Assembly: GCA_029865515.1 (NCBI GenBank)
Contig: JAOUGQ010000135.1
Coordinates: 1-7,526 of the forward strand
DNA: 7,526 nt
Source of the DNA: Nitrospirota bacterium
Lineage (GTDB): Bacteria > Nitrospirota > Nitrospiria > Nitrospirales > UBA8639
Direction: 5' to 3'
Shown piece after piece: positions 1 through 6,445 of the stretch. The position numbers and the translations under genes were made by a program. Position 1 is the stretch's first letter; every line of letters starts with the position of its first letter. Below the pieces are notes generated by a model. The model saw only the letters and a list, made by a program, of their open reading frames with translations, had not been told where the DNA came from and did no database searches.

Positions 1-1442
1 TTCCGATTACATGATGTCACGAGCGGGACTTTTGCCTGGGGCCCACTCACGAAGAAGTCGTAACGGATTTATTCCGTCGGGAGGTCCGATCCTATCGTCA
101 ATTGCCAGTGACGCTCTATCAAATCCAAACCAAATTCCGTGATGAAATTCGCCCGCGCTTTGGCATCATGCGAGGACGCGAATTCATCATGAAAGATGCG
201 TATAGCTTTGACCAGGACGAGGAGGGAGCCAAACGCAGTTACCAGGGCATGTACGACGCCTATTGTCGAATCTTTTCGCGTATGGGCCTGCAATTTCGTC
301 CGGTGGAGGCCGATACCGGCCTGATCGGTGGAATCTCATCTCACGAATTCATGGTCTTAGCGAATACCGGAGAGGAACTCATCGTGTTTGATCCGGACAC
401 GCAATACGCAGCCAACGTCGAGCGGGCCGAGATTGCCCCACCCGCTCTCACCGAGCGAGAGGCCCAGAAACCGTTGGAAAAGGTTTCCACTCCGAACGCC
501 AAATCAGTTGAGGAGGTCTGTACACTTCTCAAGGTTTCTCCTTCCCGCCTGGTCAAAACACTCCTGTATCAGACGGGAAAAGATGCCGTGACCGCCGTGC
601 TCATACGAGGTGACCATCAAGCCAACGAAATCAAAATACAACGGCACCTTGGCATCCATGAGTTAACCTTGGCGACCCCTGAAATGGTCGCCCGCTTCAC
701 GACGGCTCCAATCGGCTTTGTCGGACCTATCGGCCTCCACAAGGTTCAGATTCTGGCCGACCATGCGGTGGCCGCGCTAAGCAACTTTATCGTTGGAGGG
801 AACGAACCAGACGTACACCTCATGCATGCCAACATCGATCGGGATTTTGCCATTGATGCCATAGGAGATTTTCGCCAAGCGCAGGCCGGTGATCCATCCC
901 CGAGAGGAGGCAGTCCGCTACAAACGGCAAGGGGCATAGAGGTGGGACATGTCTTTATGTTAGGGACGAAATATAGCGAAAAAATGGGGGCAACCTACCT
1001 GGATGCTCAAGGCCAGACGCATCCGGCTATCATGGGGTGCTTTGGCATTGGAGTCAGCAGGGCGGCGGCGGCGGCTATCGAACAAAACCATGATGAAAAA
1101 GGTATTTGCTGGCCTATACCGATTGCTCCCTTTCATGTTCAAATTCTATCCGTCACAGCCTCAGAAGAAGTACGCAAAGCCTCTGATCACTTATATAACG
1201 ACCTTTGCCGGAAGGGGATCGAGGTGTTACTCGACGACCGGGAAGAGCGAGGCGGGGTGAAGTTTAACGATGCAGATTTAATAGGCACGCCTTTCCATGT
1301 CATCGTTGGAGATAAAGGATTGGCACAAAACACTATTGAAATCAAAGACCGCAAAACGGGGGAAAAATCTCATATTCCCCTCGAACAGGTTTGTGAGTGG
1401 ATAACAAACACCGTTAAGAAGAGGCTTGAATCTCAGCCATAA
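1..1442 (+). CDS. proS: Prolyl-tRNA synthetase, 5'-truncated, with an apparent frameshift near its left edge
   Basis: Cytosolic class II synthetase that charges tRNA-Pro with proline. About 475 residues are visible; the bacterial enzyme is usually about 570, so roughly 100 N-terminal residues, including motif 1, lie outside. Visible in order: the LGPTHEEV segment just before nt 60; motif 2 (TKFRDE, arginine codon at 138-140); an inserted YbaK-like editing domain (about nt 450-850, with VKTLL and the RGDHQANE strand); the conserved RGIEVGH and LGTKYSE segments; motif 3 (GIGVSR, nt 1044-1061); and a C-terminal anticodon-binding domain (GIEVLLDDREER, then VGDKG). The editing insertion marks the bacterial-type enzyme. 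The frame open from nt 15 meets TGA at 12-14, while the expected upstream residues (F-R-L-H-D) read in the frame starting at nt 1, so one base seems missing around nt 15-17. No start codon lies in the window. The stop is TAA at 1440-1442. Identity is certain; whether the gene is intact is not. Confidence 0.95.
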
Positions 1443-1691
1443 AGAGGATTAAAAACTCGAATGCGAGACGGATTACTGCCCGGGAACAAGGCATGATATA
1501 CTTTCTTTAATAAAGAGGGGCAGTGTTCAAAACCTCTGGCGACTCGAACCAACCCCTTCCTCTTCCAACAAGTGCCATAAGAGATAAGACCTCATTTTCG
1601 TTGACAAAACATCTCATTGAATGATATTTTTCAAGGTTGGAATTTCAGGTAAAATTCGCTTTTTACGCATTGGGTGGTATAAAAAAAGATT
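1443..1691. other. Intergenic leader between proS and the first BFN gene
   Basis: No convincing gene lies in these 249 bases. An extended -10-like TGATATACT sits at 1494-1502, without a good -35 upstream. A better sigma-70-type candidate, listed separately, begins at 1601. I see no strong hairpin followed by a T-run after proS, so it is unclear whether proS transcripts stop here or read on into the BFN genes. An AT-rich stretch with a short A-run (1680-1688) leads directly into the next start codon. Confidence 0.5.
1601..1628 (+). promoter_or_regulatory. Candidate sigma-70 promoter for the BFN-rplM-rpsI unit
   Basis: TTGACA at 1601-1606 is a perfect -35 consensus. After a 16-base spacer, GATATT (1623-1628) matches the -10 consensus at four of six positions; TATTTT at 1625-1630, with an 18-base spacer, is an alternative. 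Transcription would start near 1635 and leave a leader of roughly 55-60 bases before the ATG at 1692. The placement fits an operon promoter, but the -10 is weak and no experimental support is available. Confidence 0.4.
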
Positions 1692-2147
1692 ATGTTGAAC
1701 CAAATGAATGTCCGGGGTCTCTTATTTGACCCGTATAACAATGCGTATATTGTTATCCTGAGAGATGAACAAAATTCCGACATGCTTCCTATTTGGGTTG
1801 GGAAGGCAGAAGCCAGCGCGATTAGCTTTGCCTTAGAGCAAATTGCCCCTCCCAGACCCATGACCCATGATCTCATGAAAACAGTACTCGATAATATGGA
1901 TGCCAAAGTCATCAGCGCGGTCATTACGGACCTGAAGGACAATACGTATTTTGCCAAAATCCATCTGCTGTTCGGGGACTCTGAATTTACTGTTGATTCT
2001 CGACCAAGTGATGCAATTGCGGTGGCCCTTCGCACGGAGGCCCCTATTTTTGCTTCGGGGGAAGTCCTCCACAAACAAAACTCTGAAGAATTAGAACGAT
2101 GGCTGGAAAATCTGAAGCCTGAGGATTTCGGCAAATCAGATATCTAG
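1692..2147 (+). CDS. Bifunctional nuclease family (BFN/DUF151) protein, copy 1
   Basis: A 151-residue soluble protein made of one BFN domain (DUF151, Pfam PF02577; fold known from Thermotoga TM0160). Family hallmarks are visible: GLLFDP near residue 9, VILRDE (about 21-26), LPIWVG (about 32-37), PPRPMTHDL (about 53-61), VITDLKDNTYF in mid-domain and the signature DSRPSDAIAVALR. After the domain comes a charged helical tail ending KSDI. Plant BFN proteins have reported RNase and DNase activity; the role of bacterial members is not well settled, so a nuclease function here is only a family inference. The start is ATG 1692: an in-frame TAA at 1680-1682 excludes anything much longer, and ATG 1704 is the only near alternative. 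The ribosome binding site is poor (GGTGG at 1673-1677 is too distant). No signal peptide or membrane segment is visible. A second copy follows immediately. Confidence 0.9.
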   Translation: MLNQMNVRGLLFDPYNNAYIVILRDEQNSDMLPIWVGKAEASAISFALEQIAPPRPMTHDLMKTVLDNMDAKVISAVITDLKDNTYFAKIHLLFGDSEFTVDSRPSDAIAVALRTEAPIFASGEVLHKQNSEELERWLENLKPEDFGKSDI

Positions 2148-2202
2148 CCGATTTTCATTTAGAGGCAAAGAATAATTTTCATGCGGCTTGAGTGTACCGG
2201 TG

Positions 2203-2682
2203 ATGACTGAAACAAACACATTAATTCCCTTAAAAGTTCACGGAGTGTTGGTCGATCCGAATACCGACACGCAAATCGTGGTATTACGGGATGAAAAAAA
2301 TTCAGAGGTTCTTCCTATTTGGGTTGGAACAGCTGAAGGAACATCGATCCGATTGGCCCTGGAGAACGTGATTCCGCCACGCCCCATGAGCCACGATCTC
2401 ATTTGTAGCTTTGCCTCACACCTTGGCTTTACCCTGAACAAGGTCGTAATCACTGAAGTCAAAAATAACACGTATTTCTCAACCCTGTTTTTATCCAAAG
2501 ATGACTTGGAAAAGACGATTGACTCAAGACCGAGCGATGCGATTGCCTTGGCTCTCCGATGTCAGTGCCCAATCTATGTCACACCAGAAGTGCTCGAACG
2601 CCGCGGGGGGGAAGATTTGGATACATGGCTTTCAAAACTCGATCAAAAAGGATCTGAACAGTCTGAAAAGACTGATATCTAG
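2203..2682 (+). CDS. Bifunctional nuclease family (BFN/DUF151) protein, copy 2
   Basis: A 159-residue paralogue of the preceding gene, 55 bases downstream on the same strand. The same blocks appear in the same order: VHGVLVDP, VVLRDE, LPIWVG, PPRPMSHDL, VITEVKNNTYF and DSRPSDAIALALR, followed by a charged tail ending KTDI. My hand alignment over the roughly 122-residue core gives 62 identical positions, about half, so the duplication is old, or the two were acquired separately. Residues divergent between copies cluster in the helix after PPRPM(S/T)HDL. I prefer ATG 2203 as start; an in-frame TTG at 2188 or GTG at 2200 would add 5 or 1 residues, and none has a clear Shine-Dalgarno sequence. 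An in-frame TAA at 2173-2175 limits extension. The gene ends 35 bases before rplM and is probably co-transcribed with it. Molecular function is unproven beyond family membership. Confidence 0.88.
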   Translation: MTETNTLIPLKVHGVLVDPNTDTQIVVLRDEKNSEVLPIWVGTAEGTSIRLALENVIPPRPMSHDLICSFASHLGFTLNKVVITEVKNNTYFSTLFLSKDDLEKTIDSRPSDAIALALRCQCPIYVTPEVLERRGGEDLDTWLSKLDQKGSEQSEKTDI

Positions 2683-2717
2683 ACACTCACAAAGTCAGGA
2701 AAGGAATCAAGACACTC

Positions 2718-3146
2718 ATGCGATCCTATCAAGCCAAACCGCTGGAAATCGAACGAAAATGGTTCTTAGTTGACGCCAAAGGGCAAACCGTTGGACGCCT
2801 GGCCACGAAGGTGGCCTCGATTCTTCGCGGAAAGCATAAGCCAATCTTCACTCCCAATGTCGACACAGGAGATCATGTCGTCATTATTAATTCCAGCGAG
2901 GTTCAATTCACCAGCAATAAATTTCGCACCAAGACCTACTATCACCATACAGGGTATCCTGGAGGCATAAAAGCCATCACCGCTGAGCATCTTCATGCCA
3001 AGAAGCCAACCGAAATTCTTTCCAAGGCGATTCGCGGCATGCTTCCTAAATGTACCTTAGGAAAGCAAATGGCCAGAAAGCTCAAAATTTATAGTGGCCC
3101 TGAGCACCTTCATCAAGCTCAAAGCCCACAGCCTCTCAACCTATAA
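2718..3146 (+). CDS. rplM: 50S ribosomal protein L13
   Basis: L13 of the large ribosomal subunit, an early-assembling protein that binds 23S rRNA. The 142 residues match the family's usual length. Visible landmarks are the N-terminal WFLVDAKGQTVGRLAT segment (starting near residue 15), VASILRGKHKP, the D-T-G-D-HVVIINS strand, KTYYHHTGYPGG, the AIRGMLPK motif and a C-terminal YSGPEHLHQAQ close to the usual ending. The start ATG 2718 is supported by a purine-rich AGGAAAGG at 2698-2705, although the spacer of about 12 bases is a little long. It is followed after 44 bases by rpsI, the near-universal partner of rplM, and preceded by the BFN pair. Nothing looks broken. Confidence 0.97.
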   Translation: MRSYQAKPLEIERKWFLVDAKGQTVGRLATKVASILRGKHKPIFTPNVDTGDHVVIINSSEVQFTSNKFRTKTYYHHTGYPGGIKAITAEHLHAKKPTEILSKAIRGMLPKCTLGKQMARKLKIYSGPEHLHQAQSPQPLNL

Positions 3147-3190
3147 ATTCATCAGTCTCATTTTCAAGAAAAAAGGAGATCTATTCTCAC

Positions 3191-3583
3191 ATGGTTGACA
3201 CAGTCCAATACGCAACTGGAAAAAGAAAATACGCTATTGCCCGAGCCTGGGTAGAACCAGGACAAGGCGAAATTCAAGTCAACGCACGATCCTTAGAAGC
3301 GTATTTCCCACGATTGACGCATCAAATCCAAGTGCAAACTCCATTCGAGGTGACCAAAACCGCCGGGCAATTTAATGTCAAAGCCACCCTGACGGGTGGG
3401 GGCGTTTCAGGGCAAGCGGGAGCCCTTCGCCATGCCATTGCAAAAGCCTTAGCCCTATACAATCCTTCACTACGGGACCCACTGAAAAAAAACGGGTTGT
3501 TAACCAGAGATTCCAGGGTGAAAGAACGGAAAAAATACGGGCAAAAAGGAGCCAGAGCTCGCTTCCAATATTCCAAGCGATAA
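3191..3583 (+). CDS. rpsI: 30S ribosomal protein S9
   Basis: S9 of the small ribosomal subunit, whose C-terminal tail reaches towards the P-site tRNA anticodon. The 130 residues match the usual bacterial length. The protein shows YATGKRKYAIARAWV at the N-terminus, the GGGVSGQAGALRHAIAKAL core, the LLTRDSRVKERKKYG stretch and the invariant basic ending YSKR, whose last arginine is the one known to contact tRNA. The start ATG 3191 has a strong Shine-Dalgarno AAGGAGAT at 3173-3180. It is the last gene of the BFN-BFN-rplM-rpsI unit: a strong terminator begins 32 bases after its stop codon. Confidence 0.97.
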   Translation: MVDTVQYATGKRKYAIARAWVEPGQGEIQVNARSLEAYFPRLTHQIQVQTPFEVTKTAGQFNVKATLTGGGVSGQAGALRHAIAKALALYNPSLRDPLKKNGLLTRDSRVKERKKYGQKGARARFQYSKR

Positions 3584-3614
3584 TTGGCAGGTTCACCATT
3601 TACGCAGAAACATG

Positions 3615-3643
3615 GGGGAGGCCTTCCAGCCTCCCCTTTTTTT
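3615..3643 (+). terminator. Rho-independent terminator after rpsI
   Basis: GGGGAGGC (3615-3622) pairs perfectly with GCCTCCCC (3629-3636) around a six-base loop CTTCCA and is followed at once by seven T residues (3637-3643). This is a GC-rich eight-base-pair stem with a U-tract, so it very probably ends the ribosomal protein transcript and separates it from argC-argJ. Confidence 0.93.
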
Positions 3644-3966
3644 ATGAATACGACATCTTCCTGGACCCTTGTCCCCAATTCAATAATTCACGGACAAATA
3701 ATTGCCGCAAGGGCAAGAAAACCATTTCCTTGGAGGTTCTTGCACTCTACGTTTCTCCAAAATTGGCTATTGAATAACAGAAATATTTTGCATTTTACTC
3801 CGTATGCGGGGAACTAAAAGTGGAAAAAAAATCAGGAAATGCTCAAAAAGCACGTCCAGTTCTGCCCTGAGCGGAGTCGAAGGGAAGGCCGCCAATCGCT
3901 TGGTGAATCCCGAAGGGTGAAACACGTGTCATCAACTCTCCCATAAACCCATTTTTTGAGAAAGCC
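3644..3966. other. Gene-free stretch between the rpsI terminator and argC
   Basis: About 320 bases with no credible gene. The left half (to about 3830) is AT-rich and holds only weak promoter-like boxes for argC, for example TTGAAT at 3770-3775 with TTTACT at 3794-3799; none is convincing. The right half holds a small hairpin (TGCT/AGCA, 3840-3852) and the repeat-like sequence listed separately at 3865-3884. I see no arginine-repressor operator or riboswitch that I could defend. Confidence 0.6.
3865..3884. repeat. Dispersed-repeat-like imperfect palindrome
   Basis: The 20-base sequence CCCTGAGCGGAGTCGAAGGG has complementary ends (CCCT/AGGG) and resembles a short intergenic repeat that I recall, from general familiarity with environmental bacterial genomes, as occurring in many copies. 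Only one copy is present here, so repeat status rests on that memory and not on this window. It lies in the argC upstream region, about 80 bases before the start codon. Confidence 0.45.
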
Positions 3967-5043
3967 ATGGATAAGAAAAACATTCGCGTCGCAGTGATTG
4001 GAGCCAGTGGCTATACAGGCAGTGAATTACTCCGATTACTAAGCCTCCATCCCCAGGTTACCCTGACACGGGTGGTGGCGTCTGAAAAATCTCAGGGCCT
4101 CGCCGTCTCCTCGCTGCTTCCTCATCTCACCAAGATTTGGGACTGTTCATTAACGTCCCTCAACACCGCGTCGATCGCCCAGGAAGCAGACATAGTCTTT
4201 CTTGCCCTGCCTCATACGCAATCCTTACAGCCCGTGGCCGATTTCCTCTCCCATGGGAAACATGTCATTGACTTAAGTGCTGATTACCGCCTGCAAGATC
4301 CGATGATCTACGAGAAATGGTATCAAACCGCGCATCCCTTCCCTGACCTGCTCAAGGAAGCGGTGTACGGACTGCCGGAACTGAACCGCAAGGCTATCTC
4401 CAAAAGCCGGCTTGTCGCGGTCCCTGGCTGTTATCCCACCGTGGCCATTTTACAGCTTGCTCCATTTGTGACCGAAAACCTTTTAGAGAGTCGCTCGATC
4501 ATCATTGACGCGAAGTCTGGAATCTCGGGAGCCGGGCGTTCACCGTCGCTGGCATACCACTTTCCGGAATCCCATGAGGCGATTCACGCCTATAAAATTT
4601 CCAAACATCGACACGTGCCTGAAATCGAACAGGAATTAGCACGGCTGGCGCCTGCTTCCTCAACATCAACCGCAGAGCACCCGTCCCTGCTATTCACTCC
4701 CCATTTAATACCCATTAATCGAGGCATTCTCAGCACCGCCTATGCCAAAGTGAAACCAGGGGTAGAGCAATCTCACCTGGATGCGGCGTACCAAAGCCGT
4801 TATCACGACGAATATTTCATGCGACTCTTCCCTCACGCCGAAGGGGTCAATCCGAAGAACCTTCGGGGATCAAATTTCTGTGACCTCAGTTGCACCTACG
4901 ACCCCCGGACGGGATATCTCATCACCACAGGCGCACTAGACAATCTGGTGAAAGGAGCGGCCGGACAAGCCATTCAATGCATGAATCTTATGGTAGGACT
5001 TTCTGAAACACTGGGATTAACCGGACCCGGGCTCTTCCCATAA
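3967..5043 (+). CDS. argC: N-acetyl-gamma-glutamyl-phosphate reductase
   Basis: Cytosolic enzyme that reduces N-acetylglutamyl 5-phosphate with NADPH to N-acetylglutamate 5-semialdehyde, the third step of arginine (ornithine) synthesis. The 358 residues fit the long-form ArgC family. An N-terminal Rossmann fold begins VAVIGASGYTGSELLRLL (the GxSGxxG loop, residues 12-18). The catalytic cysteine is C155 in AVPGCYPT, and the HRHVPEI motif supplies the likely catalytic histidine H216. DAKSGISGAGR (181-191) is the conserved substrate-binding segment, and TGALDNLVKGAAGQAIQ near the end matches the family C-terminus. The start ATG 3967 is preceded by GAGAAAG (3958-3964), a modest and rather close ribosome binding site. 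argJ follows after 44 bases, so the pair is probably one operon. No disruption is visible. Confidence 0.97.
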   Translation: MDKKNIRVAVIGASGYTGSELLRLLSLHPQVTLTRVVASEKSQGLAVSSLLPHLTKIWDCSLTSLNTASIAQEADIVFLALPHTQSLQPVADFLSHGKHVIDLSADYRLQDPMIYEKWYQTAHPFPDLLKEAVYGLPELNRKAISKSRLVAVPGCYPTVAILQLAPFVTENLLESRSIIIDAKSGISGAGRSPSLAYHFPESHEAIHAYKISKHRHVPEIEQELARLAPASSTSTAEHPSLLFTPHLIPINRGILSTAYAKVKPGVEQSHLDAAYQSRYHDEYFMRLFPHAEGVNPKNLRGSNFCDLSCTYDPRTGYLITTGALDNLVKGAAGQAIQCMNLMVGLSETLGLTGPGLFP

Positions 5044-5087
5044 ACACATCACACACCATTCTTCAATAATCAAAACAGGATTTTGTC

Positions 5088-6296
5088 ATGTCTAAACGGA
5101 TAAAAGGTGGGATCACAGCTCCCAAAGGATTCTTAGCGGCAGGAATCCATTCAGGAATAAAAAAAACCAAGCAGCTTGACCTGGCCTTGATCGTTTCCGA
5201 GAAGCCTGGTCCGATCGCCGGGATATTCACCTCCAACAAACTCCCTGCCGCTCCAGTGATCCTCGACCGACTTCACTTAAAGAAGGGCATGGGGCAAGCG
5301 GTAATCATTAATAGTGGCAATGCGAACGCCTTTACCGGAACGGAAGGTTTAGCGCATGCCAGGGAGATGGGACGCGGAGTAGCCGACCAATTACAAATTC
5401 CTTTCCACCAGGTGTTTGTCGGATCCACTGGTGTCATTGGAGTTCCCCTCCCCATGCCGGCGGTCAGGAACGGAATCCCGGTCCTTGTTGCACAGCTCAG
5501 AAAGGCCGGGTACCGGGAAGCCGCCCAGGCCATCATGACGACAGATACCCGCCTTAAAGAAATCGCAGTTCAACAACGGATTGCCGGGAAAATGGTCACA
5601 ATAGGCGGAATAGCCAAAGGTTCAGGAATGATCCACCCTGACATGGCGACCATGTTGGCCTATCTCACCACAGATGCGGTGATTGACCAAAAAACCCTGC
5701 AAGCAACCTTGCGCACCGTCGCCAACCAAACGTTTAACTGTATTTCTGTAGATGGAGAAACCAGCACGAACGATACCGTTCTCTGTCTCGCCAATGGCCT
5801 GGCTGGCAACACACCGATACGTGGCTCTTCTTCCGCCCAAGCTCAATTCCAAAATCTGTTACATGAGGTCTGCCACTTCCTGGCCATGGAAATCTGCCGT
5901 GATGGAGAGGGAGCCACAAAAATCATCAAGATCGAAATCTCCGGAGCCTCAAGCCAGAAAGCGGCTAAACAATTTGCTCAAACCTTAGCCACGTCTCCCC
6001 TGGTCAAAACGGCCATTTTTGGTGCTGATCCCAATTGGGGCCGCATTATCGCCGCGCTGGGCCGGGCCGGGTTGCCCCTTCGTCCCGATCGTATTGTCAT
6101 TGCGTTTAATGGCCTTCCCATCGTCAAAGACGGGCAAGGACTGGGTCCGCGGGTGGAAGGGCAGATTCAAAAAATCATGCGCCGCCCCTCCTTTACCATT
6201 TCCGTTTCACTCGGCATGGGGACAGGATCCTCCACCATTTGGACAACCGATTTGACGTACGACTACATTAAAATCAATGCGTCCTATCGATCCTAA
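5088..6296 (+). CDS. argJ: Glutamate N-acetyltransferase (ornithine acetyltransferase)
   Basis: Transfers the acetyl group from N-acetylornithine to glutamate, releasing ornithine and regenerating N-acetylglutamate; this closes the acetyl cycle of arginine synthesis. Some family members also use acetyl-CoA, and the sequence alone does not tell which type this is. The 402-residue precursor cleaves itself between A187 and T188 in the HPDMATML motif, so T188 becomes the nucleophile (ACC codon at 5649-5651) and alpha and beta chains form. Other landmarks are TSNKLPAAPV (48-57), NSGNANAFTG (75-84), the oxyanion-hole segment GSTGVIG (112-118), VDGETSTNDT (221-230), GADPNWGRI (312-320) and the C-terminal INASYRS. 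The start ATG 5088 has AGGA at 5077-5080 with ideal spacing. An intact family-length gene, probably translated from the argC message. It could supply the ArgA function in this organism if it is bifunctional. Confidence 0.97.
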   Translation: MSKRIKGGITAPKGFLAAGIHSGIKKTKQLDLALIVSEKPGPIAGIFTSNKLPAAPVILDRLHLKKGMGQAVIINSGNANAFTGTEGLAHAREMGRGVADQLQIPFHQVFVGSTGVIGVPLPMPAVRNGIPVLVAQLRKAGYREAAQAIMTTDTRLKEIAVQQRIAGKMVTIGGIAKGSGMIHPDMATMLAYLTTDAVIDQKTLQATLRTVANQTFNCISVDGETSTNDTVLCLANGLAGNTPIRGSSSAQAQFQNLLHEVCHFLAMEICRDGEGATKIIKIEISGASSQKAAKQFAQTLATSPLVKTAIFGADPNWGRIIAALGRAGLPLRPDRIVIAFNGLPIVKDGQGLGPRVEGQIQKIMRRPSFTISVSLGMGTGSSTIWTTDLTYDYIKINASYRS

Positions 6297-6319
6297 GGCA
6301 CCGTGAAGTTGAAGAAATC

Positions 6320-6445
6320 GTGGAGAAAAACTGGAAGGGGCGATCAGTGCCCAGGTTTACCTCTGTTCAGGAATTTCTTGACTTGCATCAACCAACAGAA
6401 GGGAAGGCAGCGGTGATTCCTCAGAAAGAGAATCAGATTGCCTGA
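6320..6445 (+). CDS. Possible small protein after argJ (uncertain)
   Basis: A frame from GTG 6320 to TGA 6443-6445 encodes 41 residues beginning VEKNWKGRSVPRF and ending QKENQIA. The composition is protein-like (PRFTSVQEFLDLHQP) and the frame runs back, without a start codon, into the end of argJ. A different frame has ATG 6277, which overlaps the argJ stop and reads MRPIDPKAP before stopping at 6304-6306; one base less near 6296-6298 would join the two into a protein of about 55 residues. There is no clear ribosome binding site for the GTG. The frame ends exactly where the convergent kinase gene ends. I do not recognise a family. It may be a real small gene, a frameshifted one, or chance. 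Confidence 0.3.
   Translation: MEKNWKGRSVPRFTSVQEFLDLHQPTEGKAAVIPQKENQIA

Noticed and set aside
1528..1556. tRNA T-loop-like GGTTCGAGTC on the minus strand
   Set aside because: The bases on either side of the loop do not form the five-pair T stem, and no acceptor, D or anticodon arm can be assembled around it.
1631..2134. Minus-strand frame of 167 codons opposite BFN copy 1
   Set aside because: The plus-strand gene carries clear family motifs; the antisense product is serine-rich with no recognisable domain.
2681..2718. Nine-base direct repeat AGACACTCA flanking the rplM ribosome binding site
   Set aside because: The copies are short, 20 bases apart, and one overlaps the stop codon and the other the start codon; chance or local duplication explains it without any function.
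3322..3678. Minus-strand frame of 118 codons opposite rpsI
   Set aside because: It is antisense to a certain ribosomal protein gene and crosses the terminator; its composition (Arg, Pro, Cys, Trp-rich) fits a shadow frame.
3584..3817. Open frame of 77 codons starting right after the rpsI stop
   Set aside because: It runs straight through the strong terminator stem and T-run, has no ribosome binding site, and its product has no recognisable or protein-like pattern.
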